From: Campylobacter concisus
GTDB taxonomy: Bacteria; Campylobacterota; Campylobacteria; Campylobacterales; Campylobacteraceae
Direction: 5' to 3'
Assembly: GCF_003048775.2 (NCBI RefSeq)
Contig: NZ_CP049272.1
Coordinates: 930,001 to 994,000, forward strand
DNA: 64,000 nucleotides
Shown: positions 17,657 through 26,000 of the stretch, piece by piece
Layout of the letters: every line of letters starts with the position of its first letter
Numbering within the stretch: position 1 is the stretch's first letter
Program-made: the position numbers and the translations under genes
The notes under the pieces: model-generated
What the model was told of the DNA's origin: nothing
Databases searched by the model: none
Seen by the model: the letters and a program-made list of their open reading frames with translations, nothing else

Positions 17657-18439
17657 TTAAAATGCTGGAAGAATCGCGCCGTTGTATTTGATCTCGATAA
17701 ATTTCTTAACTTCTGATGAGTTTATAGCCTTATCAAGAGCTTTTATTTTAGGGCTATTTTCGTTACCAGACTTTACTACAACGTAGTTTACATACGGGCT
17801 ATTTTTGCTTTCAAGCACAAGTGCGTCTTTTACCGGATTAAGATTGGCATTTAGAGCGTAGTTTGTGTTGATAACTGCGATAGTAACGTCATCAAGTGTT
17901 CTTGGTACTTGAGCAGTCTCTATCTCTTCAAATTTAAGCTTTTTAGGGTTATCAACTATATCAAGTGGAGTTTTTAGTGGATTATCGTTTAGCTTAATAA
18001 GTCCAGCATTTGCAAGGATATCTAAAGCACGGCTTTCATTTGTCGGATCATTTGGGATAGATACGGTCGAACCATCTTTTAGATCTTTGATGTCTTTTAT
18101 CCTTTTAGAATAAACTCCCATTGGCTCAAGGTGAACGCCAACTGTTTTTATAAGATGAGTGCCCTTGTTTTTGTTAAATTCGTCCAAATATGGAAGGTGC
18201 TGAAAGAAATTTGCATCTAAATCGCCATCTTCTGTTGCAAGGTTTGGCGTAGTGTAGTCGTTAAATTCTTTGATTTCAAGCGTATAGCCATCTTTTGCCA
18301 AAATAGGCTTTACAACCTCTAAAATTTCAGCATGTGGGATAGGTGTAGCACCAACGATTATTGTTTTTGATTTATCAGCTGCATTTGCACTTACACTAAG
18401 ACCAAGAGCAACTAAAGAAGTGAGAAGTAGTTTTTTCAT
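17657..18439 (-). CDS. metQ: MetQ-family methionine-binding protein (first copy)
   Basis: A 260-residue periplasmic binding protein of the MetQ family, with a signal peptide ending ANA at 18-20 and, again, no lipobox Cys. Family segments include TIIVGATPIPHAEIL and DGDLDANFFQHLPYLDEF. It follows metI on the same strand but is separated by a 259-base leader that holds a small Met/Cys-rich reading frame and several hairpins, one of which covers this gene's ribosome binding site. C. jejuni has three such genes in the same place (Cj0770c-0772c). Confidence 0.9.
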   Translation of the reverse strand: MKKLLLTSLVALGLSVSANAADKSKTIIVGATPIPHAEILEVVKPILAKDGYTLEIKEFNDYTTPNLATEDGDLDANFFQHLPYLDEFNKNKGTHLIKTVGVHLEPMGVYSKRIKDIKDLKDGSTVSIPNDPTNESRALDILANAGLIKLNDNPLKTPLDIVDNPKKLKFEEIETAQVPRTLDDVTIAVINTNYALNANLNPVKDALVLESKNSPYVNYVVVKSGNENSPKIKALDKAINSSEVKKFIEIKYNGAILPAF

Positions 18440-18443
18440 TTAT

Positions 18444-18482
18444 TATCCTTTTTTAAAATTTGCCAAGCACCAAAAAAGGATA
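18444..18482 (-). promoter_or_regulatory. Hairpin covering the metQ ribosome binding site
   Basis: TATCCTTTTTT at 18444-18454 and AAAAAAGGATA at 18472-18482 are perfectly complementary over 11 bases. On the minus-strand transcript the 3' arm holds the AAGGAT ribosome binding site of metQ, whose ATG follows at 18439. Folding would hide the site. The 17-base loop contains GGTGCTTGG, which could itself pair with the CTAAGCAC segment further upstream. Confidence 0.55.
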
Positions 18483-18500
18483 AATTTAAGCTAGAGGGTT

Positions 18501-18560
18501 AAATTTCTTTTTAAGCGCTTAAGCTAGTTCTAAGCACTTAAAAAGAAATTTTGTGCTTAG
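18501..18560 (-). promoter_or_regulatory. Attenuator-like mutually exclusive hairpins before metQ
   Basis: Arms at 18501-18521 and 18531-18551 form a 21-base stem with one mismatch (C against T) and a 9-base loop. The 5' strand of that stem, in minus orientation, contains GTGCTTAG (18537-18530), which is also perfectly complementary to CTAAGCAC (18560-18553) lying 3 bases after the leader peptide stop. The two pairings exclude each other, as in amino-acid attenuators. There is no strong T-run after the large stem, so termination itself is uncertain. Confidence 0.55.
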
Positions 18561-18563
18561 AGA

Positions 18564-18623
18564 TTAGTCTTTCGACAACGCGTTTTTTACTAGGCGGCAC
18601 ATGTGGCACATATCTGATTTCAT
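18564..18623 (-). CDS. Putative Met/Cys-rich leader peptide (19 residues)
   Basis: A 19-codon reading frame, MKSDMCHMCRLVKNALSKD, begins at an ATG at 18623, 6 bases after a strong AAAGGAT ribosome binding site, and ends at TAA at 18564-18566. It holds three Met and two Cys in its first nine codons. It sits just before the alternative hairpins and upstream of metQ in a methionine transporter operon. This is the layout of a leader peptide that senses Met or Cys supply by ribosome stalling. A short functional peptide with a CxxC pair is the alternative. Confidence 0.6.
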   Translation of the reverse strand: MKSDMCHMCRLVKNALSKD

Positions 18624-18698
18624 CTTTTATCCTTTCAGCTAAAAATTAATTCGGGCAATTTTAAGGAAAAAAGCTTAAAATCAGATAAAAACAAAGGC

Positions 18699-19373
18699 CT
18701 ATTTTTTAGAAATTTTATATAAGTAGTTACCTAAAACTTGAAAAATTTGAACCATAATGATAAGAATAACCACGGTGTAGAGCATGATATCTGGGCGAAA
18801 TCTTTGATATCCGTAGTTTATAGCGACAGATCCTAGTCCGCCGCCACCAACTGCTCCAGCCATCGCTGAAAAGCCGATATTTACGATAAGCGTTAGTGTA
18901 AAAGCCGAGATGATGCCAGGAAGCGCCTCTACAAACATCACGCGAAAGATGATCTGAAATTTCGAGCTACCAAAGCTTTGAGCAGCTTCGATGATACCTT
19001 TATCAACCTCTTTTAGCGCATTTTCAATGAGTCTTGCCACAAATGGAGCTGCTCCGATAGTTAGCGGAACGATCGCAGCTGTGGTACCGATACTTGTACC
19101 TACGATCATTTTTGTGACTGGAAATAGCACGATGATGAGGATGATAAACGGAAAGCTTCTAAGTACGTTTATAACGATATCAAGGATAAAGTAAAGCTGT
19201 TTGTTTGGCTTTAGTCCATCTTTGTCTGAAAGTATGAGCAAAACCGCAGGTATAAGGCCTATGGCAAAGGCAAGTAGGGTGGAGACGATGCTCATATATA
19301 GCGTTTCGCCGATAGCTGGCAAAAGTATCCTAGAAAAAACATCTGGAAATTTAGAAAAATCAATACCAAACAT
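18699..19373 (-). CDS. metI: Methionine ABC transporter permease MetI
   Basis: A 224-residue inner membrane permease with about five helices and the conserved cytoplasmic EAA-like loop (EAAQSFGSSKFQIIFRVMFVEALPGI) that contacts MetN. I start it at the ATG at 19373, which overlaps the metN stop as TGATG and has GGGAGG upstream; the ATG at 19388 would lie before that site. The MetI-type GGGGLGSVAINYGYQRF segment is present near the C-terminus. Confidence 0.93.
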   Translation of the reverse strand: MFGIDFSKFPDVFSRILLPAIGETLYMSIVSTLLAFAIGLIPAVLLILSDKDGLKPNKQLYFILDIVINVLRSFPFIILIIVLFPVTKMIVGTSIGTTAAIVPLTIGAAPFVARLIENALKEVDKGIIEAAQSFGSSKFQIIFRVMFVEALPGIISAFTLTLIVNIGFSAMAGAVGGGGLGSVAINYGYQRFRPDIMLYTVVILIIMVQIFQVLGNYLYKISKK

Positions 19374-20329
19374 CAAGCAACCTCCCATAAAACGCCACTT
19401 TGCTTGATGTAGTTAAGTACGTTTTCTTTATCTTTTTCATCTATGTTTATGACAAGCGAGCCAAGAACATTTTCGTTTAGCTTCTCAAGCTTACCCCATA
19501 CTATGTTAAAGTCGATATTTAGGCTTCTTGCCATGTGTGTGATCACGCTGTTTTGAGCCACTTCTTTTGGAAAAAATAGCCTGATATTTGTGCCAGTGCT
19601 CGGCAAAATTTCCACTTCACCCAAAAACTCTTTCATCTTCTCGTCTGGCTTTAAGAATAACTCTTCGATGCTTCCAGAGCCTATTATCTTGCCGCCTTCA
19701 AGCAAAATCGCGCGTTTTGCGATCGATTTTACTACCTCCATCTCGTGCGTGACGATGACGACGCTGATGTCTAGCTCTTTGTTTATCTTTTCAAGCAATT
19801 CTAAAATTTGATTTGTCGTGTTTGGATCAAGAGCCGAAGTCGCCTCGTCGCTCAGTAAAATTTTAGGATTTAAAGCAAGCGCTCTAGCGATCGCTACACG
19901 CTGTTTTTGACCACCACTTAGCTCGCTTGGATAGCTTTTTGCCTTACTTTCAAGACCGACTAAATTTAAAAGCTCTTTTACTCTTTTTTCGGTCTCATCG
20001 TTTTTGTAACCCCAAAATTTAAGCGGAGTAGCGACGTTTTCAAAGACATTTTTTCTAGCCATTAATGCAAAATGCTGAAATATCATCCCAACATCTCGCC
20101 TTAAATGTCTCTGCTGTGTCTCATCTAAATTTTTTATCTCTTGATCAAAGACTTTTAAGCTACCGCCTTGATAGCTTTCAAGCCCATTTATGCACCTTAA
20201 AAGCGTTGATTTACCAGCACCGCTGTGTCCCACGATAGCAAAAATTTCACCCTTTTTAACCTCTAAATTTATATCAAAAAGGATCTGCGTATCACCATAA
20301 AATTTGCTTAAATTTTCTATCTTTATCAC
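19373..20329 (-). CDS. metN: Methionine ABC transporter ATPase MetN
   Basis: The 318-residue ATPase of the methionine importer starts at GTG overlapping the valS stop. Walker [10 protein letters not shown] lies at 34-42, the signature LSGGQKQR at about 137-144 and Walker [13 protein letters not shown] at about 157-168. The C-terminal 75 residues form the NIL domain, which in MetN binds methionine and inhibits transport when the cell is replete. So uptake is likely regulated at the protein level as well as by the leader before metQ. Confidence 0.95.
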   Translation of the reverse strand: MIKIENLSKFYGDTQILFDINLEVKKGEIFAIVGHSGAGKSTLLRCINGLESYQGGSLKVFDQEIKNLDETQQRHLRRDVGMIFQHFALMARKNVFENVATPLKFWGYKNDETEKRVKELLNLVGLESKAKSYPSELSGGQKQRVAIARALALNPKILLSDEATSALDPNTTNQILELLEKINKELDISVVIVTHEMEVVKSIAKRAILLEGGKIIGSGSIEELFLKPDEKMKEFLGEVEILPSTGTNIRLFFPKEVAQNSVITHMARSLNIDFNIVWGKLEKLNENVLGSLVINIDEKDKENVLNYIKQSGVLWEVA

Positions 20330-22953
20330 TATTTTTCTCCAAGAGCTTCTAATTCTTCACATACTTTTTTAAATTTAGCCTCAGCGCTTCGCAAAGCCTC
20401 TTTGTTTGTCTCTATGACCTCTTTTGGTGCATTTGCCACGAAATTTTGATTATTTAACATACCTGAGAGCTTAGCTATCTCTTTTTCAAGCTTCGTCTTT
20501 TGAGACTTGAGTCTTGTGATGATACCGCTCATATCAAGCCCTTCAAGCGGGACAAATGCCTCTAAATTTTCGCTCACGTCTCTTATTGAATTTTCGATTT
20601 TCTCATCTACAAAGCCGATCTCTTCGCATTTTGCAAGCAGTTTGATGTACTCTTTAACCTCGTCAAGGTCTATTTTTTCATTAAATTTAACAAAGGCTTT
20701 TGCTATCTTTGAGTTGCCAAGATCGATAGTAGCTTTTGCACGGCGAATAGCGACGATCGCTTCGATAACTAGCTCAAATTTCTTCTCAACCTCTAAATTT
20801 CGCTCTTTTATCTCTGGGTAGCTCATCACCATAAGCGACTTTGCATCTTCCAAATTTATACCGCTAAGCTCTTGAAAAAGATACTCTGAAAGAAACGGCA
20901 TGAATGGATTTAGCAATTTCATCACCTCTTTAAATATACTTCCAAGCTCTTTTACGCTCGCTTTATCAGCCTTGCTAAGCTCGATGCCCCAGTCACAAAA
21001 CTCATCCCAAAGGAATTTATAAAGTGTGTTTGCCGCGTCGTTAAAGCGGTATGCGTCGATGTTTTCACGAACCTCTCTCACGCACTCGTTAAAGCGGCTA
21101 TTCATATAAATTCCAAGCTTTGTTTCAAGCTTGATATCCTCTAAATTTGGAAATTTACTCTCATTTAGCATGAGGTATTTGCTTGCGTTATAAAGCTTGT
21201 TGGTGAAATTTCTTACCTGCTTCATCTTGGCGTCGCTTAGCTTGATGTCGCGTCCTTGAACGGCTAGAAGCGTTAGCGTAAAGCGCAATATATCGGCACT
21301 ATACTCATTTATGCTATCAAGCGGGTCGATGACGTTGCCAAGGCTTTTACTCATCTTTCTGCCAAACTCATCCTTTACAAGCGCATGCAGGTAGATGTCG
21401 TCAAACGGCAGCTTGCCAAGGGCATTTTCACCCTGAAACATCATCCTAGCAACCCAGAAAAATAATATATCAAAGCCAGTTATTAGAAGGTTGTTTGGAT
21501 AAAACTCAGCGAGGTCTCCTTCAAACCATTTTTCATTTTTTAGCTCATTTTCATTGCCCCAGCCAAGCGTGCTAAATGGCCAAAGACCAGAGCTAAACCA
21601 CGTATCTAGCACGTCTGGATCTTGGTGGAAATTTTTACTTTTACACTTTTTACATTCACACGGCTCGCCCTCGTCAGCCCACATATGACCGCACTCATCG
21701 CAGTAAAATACTGGAATTTGGTGCCCCCACCAAAGCTGGCGTGAGATACACCAGTCTCTTAGCTCTCTCATCCACGCATTAAAGCTGTTTATCCAGTGTG
21801 GTGGGTAAAATTTAGCAAGGCCTTCTGAGACTTTTTGTATCGCCTCGTCTGCGATCTCTTTTTTGACAAACCACTGCTTTGAGATGTATGGCTCGACGAC
21901 ATTTTTGCAGCGGTAGCAGTAGCCCACTTGGTTTTCGTAGTCCTCGATTTTCTCGACATTGCCAAGTTTTTCAAGCTCGGCCACGACGATATCTCTAGCC
22001 TCAAGTCTCTCAAGACCTGCAAATTTATCGCACTTGTCGTTTAAAATACCCTTTTCATCAAATACAGTAATAAACTCAAGGTCGTGCCTTTTGCCAACTT
22101 CGTAATCGTTTTGATCATGCGCAGGCGTGACCTTAACAAGGCCTGTACCAAACTCCATATCGACATGCTCGTCTGCGATGATATCGATCTCTCTATTTAC
22201 GATAGGTAGAACAACCTTTTTGCCGATTAAATTTTTATAGCGCTCATCGTTTGGATTTACCATTACGGCGGTGTCGCCAAAGTAGGTTTCAGGCCTAGTA
22301 GTAGCAACCACTACAAATTCGCTTGGCTTATCTGCAAAGTAGTATCTTAAATGATAAAGCTTGCCTTTATTTTCTTTGTGTTCGACCTCGATGTCAGAGA
22401 GTGCGCCATCGTGCGTACACCAGTTTATCATGTAGTTTTTCTGAACTATCAGCCCTTTGTTGTATAAATTTACAAAGGCCTTTTTCACAGCTCTTCTTAA
22501 TCCCTCATCCATTGTAAATCTTTGTCTGCTCCAAGCCGGAGTGATGCCGAGCTTTCGCATCTGGTGGACGATCATGCCGCCGCTTTTTTCCTTCCACTCC
22601 CACACTTTTTCTACAAATTTCTCACGTCCAAGCTCTTCTTTTTTGATCCCTTGTGCTAGGAGCTGCTTTTCAACTACGTTTTGAGTAGCGATACCAGCGT
22701 GATCAAGGCCTGGCTGCCAAAGTGTCTTGTATCCGTCCATCCTTTTATAACGAGTCATGATATCTTGAAGTGTGAAGGTTAGGGCGTGCCCTATGTGAAG
22801 CGAGCCAGTCACGTTTGGAGGTGGCATCATAATGCAAAATTTACGTCCATCTTTTTGGATATCTTTGTTTGCGTCTATCTCGAAGTATCCGCGTTCTTCC
22901 CAAATTTTATAAAATTTGTCTTCTATCTCTTTTGCATTGTAAAATTCTGCCAC
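20329..22953 (-). CDS. valS: Valyl-tRNA synthetase
   Basis: A class I aminoacyl-tRNA synthetase of 874 residues that charges tRNA-Val. The HIGH motif is at 53-56 and the KMSKS motif in [11 protein letters not shown], at about 530; the CP1 editing domain lies between. Two Cys clusters (CYRCKN and CDECGHMW...[10 protein letters not shown]) look like zinc knuckles. The C-terminal coiled-coil arm contacts tRNA. It heads the valS-metN-metI-metQ run, the same order as C. jejuni Cj0775c-Cj0770c, which is unusual company for a synthetase. Confidence 0.97.
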   Translation of the reverse strand: MAEFYNAKEIEDKFYKIWEERGYFEIDANKDIQKDGRKFCIMMPPPNVTGSLHIGHALTFTLQDIMTRYKRMDGYKTLWQPGLDHAGIATQNVVEKQLLAQGIKKEELGREKFVEKVWEWKEKSGGMIVHQMRKLGITPAWSRQRFTMDEGLRRAVKKAFVNLYNKGLIVQKNYMINWCTHDGALSDIEVEHKENKGKLYHLRYYFADKPSEFVVVATTRPETYFGDTAVMVNPNDERYKNLIGKKVVLPIVNREIDIIADEHVDMEFGTGLVKVTPAHDQNDYEVGKRHDLEFITVFDEKGILNDKCDKFAGLERLEARDIVVAELEKLGNVEKIEDYENQVGYCYRCKNVVEPYISKQWFVKKEIADEAIQKVSEGLAKFYPPHWINSFNAWMRELRDWCISRQLWWGHQIPVFYCDECGHMWADEGEPCECKKCKSKNFHQDPDVLDTWFSSGLWPFSTLGWGNENELKNEKWFEGDLAEFYPNNLLITGFDILFFWVARMMFQGENALGKLPFDDIYLHALVKDEFGRKMSKSLGNVIDPLDSINEYSADILRFTLTLLAVQGRDIKLSDAKMKQVRNFTNKLYNASKYLMLNESKFPNLEDIKLETKLGIYMNSRFNECVREVRENIDAYRFNDAANTLYKFLWDEFCDWGIELSKADKASVKELGSIFKEVMKLLNPFMPFLSEYLFQELSGINLEDAKSLMVMSYPEIKERNLEVEKKFELVIEAIVAIRRAKATIDLGNSKIAKAFVKFNEKIDLDEVKEYIKLLAKCEEIGFVDEKIENSIRDVSENLEAFVPLEGLDMSGIITRLKSQKTKLEKEIAKLSGMLNNQNFVANAPKEVIETNKEALRSAEAKFKKVCEELEALGEK

Positions 22954-23041
22954 TTTTGTCTCCTCAGTTTCGTTTAAAAAATGCTTAATGTTATCTAAAA
23001 TTTGTTTAAAAAAATCTTTGCAAAAGTGGGGAAATATGGGC

Positions 23042-23063
23042 TTGGGGCGGTTAAACGCCCCAA
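23042..23063 (-). terminator. GC hairpin after the alpha-2-macroglobulin gene
   Basis: TTGGGGCG and CGCCCCAA form a perfect 8-base stem with loop GTTAAA, 12 bases past the stop of the A2M gene. The T-run after it is poor on both strands, so it may be a terminator or an RNA end stabiliser. Confidence 0.45.
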
Positions 23064-23075
23064 AATTTATATGGC

Positions 23076-26000
23076 TTATTTGACAGTAAAGCTTCGCTGA
23101 GCTAGGTCGTAATCGTTTTGTCTTTCGTTATACATATTTTCAGTTGTGACCGCGCCAAGCGAGCATTTGCCACCAAGTCTTACACGATAAGGTGTATAAA
23201 GCACAGCCTCTCTTTTGTCGCTATCTAGTGCATAAAAACTTAAAACGTGATCATCTTTTATGCTCTGATATTCAAGCTCAATGCTATCTTTAAGGCTCTT
23301 ATTAAAACCACTCAAATTTTCATTTATTGGCTCAAAGCAGCTGCTTACGATCTCGTTTATTACTCCATTTTTAACCATAGCTTTAGAATTTATCACTATT
23401 TTTGAATAGACAACATCATTTACTCTTAGGCTGTCAAGACCTAGCTCTTTGCCTTTTTCATCGACAAACGTTCTATAAATATCAAGCTCTTTTGGCTCTA
23501 TTTTATGCTTGATCTCAAGTGGCACATAAGCGTAGCTTAAAATAGTGGCATATAGCTTGTTTTCACCAAGTGGTGTAATGGTAAAATTTCCATCTTTTGC
23601 TGTAAATGATACGCTTAAAAGGCCATCAAATTCTTTGCTTTCGCCATTGTAGCTAAGCTTAAATTTATTATTTTTCTCGCCAACATCTTTGCCAAAGTAA
23701 GCATTTAGTGCTCTAAGGGTAAATGCACGCTCTTGTGTTGAGCTAAGCTCATTTAAATTTGTGATCAAGAAATTTGCAAGATCATCTGAGTAGTCGTTTT
23801 TCTCAAAATATTTTGAGTGCAGATACAAGATAAATGCATTGTCTCTCATCTTTGAGCCAAAGCTAGAATAATCCCTGCTGTAATCAGCCGCCTGAGCTTT
23901 TTTAATATCTTTTAGCGCCGCCTTTGCTTCGTCATTTAAGCCGTTTAGCTTTAGAGCCGCTGCCATTAGATATTTATTAAGTGCAGTCGTATTGTAAGCT
24001 TTGTGATCATAAATTTTATTTAGCACTGATTTATCAGCAACATTTGCGCGGGAGCTTACATAGATAGCATATAGGGCTTCAATGTCTGTATTTGTATATT
24101 TTAAGAGCGAATTTAATGCTCTTTGCTTTACATTTTTATTTAGCTCATATCCAGCCTCTTCAAGATCAAGTAGCACGTCAGTTGCATAGATCGAAGCAAA
24201 TGCATTTGTACTACCTAGATCGCTCCAGTAGCCAAAGCTACCATCTGGTTTTTGCATCTTAATTAGCTCACTCATACCGCTTGCAATAAATCTCTTTTGA
24301 TCATTTTTTTCAAGCTCATCTTTTGGCTTTAAATTTAAAAGCGCAAGCAGCCTTGAGCTCCTTTGCTCCGCACATCCATAAGGGTACTCGACTAAATTTT
24401 TAGAAGCTGCTAATAATACGCTTGAGACCGAGCTTGACGCATCTATACTAACATTGTGAAAGCCTTTTGGAAGAGAGATCATGCTCTCTTTATCAAAGAC
24501 GCTACTTTTTGCATAGGTGCTAATCGTATAAGGATTAACTACATCAAGTAAATTTTGAGCAGTTTTTGAGCTGTTTTTGTCGCTTATTGTTATATTGTAT
24601 TCGCCAGCTCCAGCTTCAAGAGCTGAAATTTTAAACGTAAAGGCTTTATTTTCAAGCGGCTTTAAATTTATATTTTCTTTTGTTTTGATGCTTAAATTTT
24701 TACTGCTAGCCACTTTTATGGTTAAATTTTTATCCTCATTTGTTGTGTTTATGAGCCTTAAGTTTGCATTTAGCTCATCACCTTTTAGCAGATAAACTAA
24801 CGCACTTGGCTTAATAATCACATCATCTTTTACTAAAATTTCTTTATTTATAGCGTTCATACTACTTTCATTATTTGCTACGACATCTACTCTAATGGCA
24901 GAGTTAAAGCCATTTGGCGTTTTAAACTCGTATGAAATTTCACCATTATCGTCAGCTTGAAGACTTACTAAATTTGCATATGTTTTTACTTTTTTACTAT
25001 CGACCGGGCTAGCATGTTTTGCCATTTTTGCCTCCATGGCAAGTGCCGCCATATCGCCACCAAAGCTTAAAGTTTTGCCCTCAACCTTATAGTTTGTTAG
25101 CATATTATAAATGTCATAGTCAAAAACGCCATCTGGTAAAATTTTGTCAAAAAATTTAAGTGGATCAGCTGGCTTTTGTGACGTTATATCAAGCACGCCA
25201 ACATCTGTGATAAATAAATTTACATAAGTTTTTGGCTTTGTTTTTATAGAAATTTTTATATTTTCATCGCTTTTTGCCGTATTTGGTGCATCAAGGCTTA
25301 GATCAAGTATCCTTGATGACTTATCAGCTTTAGCATAAACCTTACCGTAAGTCCTAAACGGAGTTAATCCGCCATCTGTCATGCGGTAGATATTTGCACT
25401 CACGTAAAGTCCGCTAAAATCAAAGTCAAGTTTAAATTTCACATTTGCTGAGTTGTTTTTTATCTTAACAACCTTGTAAGCTTTCACGCCACCATCTTCA
25501 AGTGTAACAAGGGCGATGCCTTCTTTTATAGCTGAGCTTATATCAGCACTTAGTTCATCGCCTTTTTTGTAGATATTCTTATTTAGTTTGATTTGAGATT
25601 TGCTAAGCTCTTTTGTAGGCGCTAGAGTTGAGTAGTTGTAGCCACTTACGTCCATATCAAGGCTTGTGCTTGCTCCACTTACTAGATTTGTAGCGATGAT
25701 CACATATGAGCCACTTTGTGTAAATTTATAGCTAAACTCGCCATTGTCTTTATAAAAATTATCCACATCTTCTAGCGTTTGAAACCACTTTATATAGCCA
25801 TTTGCATCTCTTTGGTATTGCCAAGTGACACGTTTTATATCAAATTTTAAATTTGATTTTACGGCCTTTTGACTTGACATATCTACTACAACCGTTTTTA
25901 TTTTTACATCTTCGTTTGGCTCAGCAAATGTCGTACTTGCTGCGATACCGACCATATCCTTGTAAGGATAGAGCGTAAAGCTTTTTGTATCGCTTACGTT

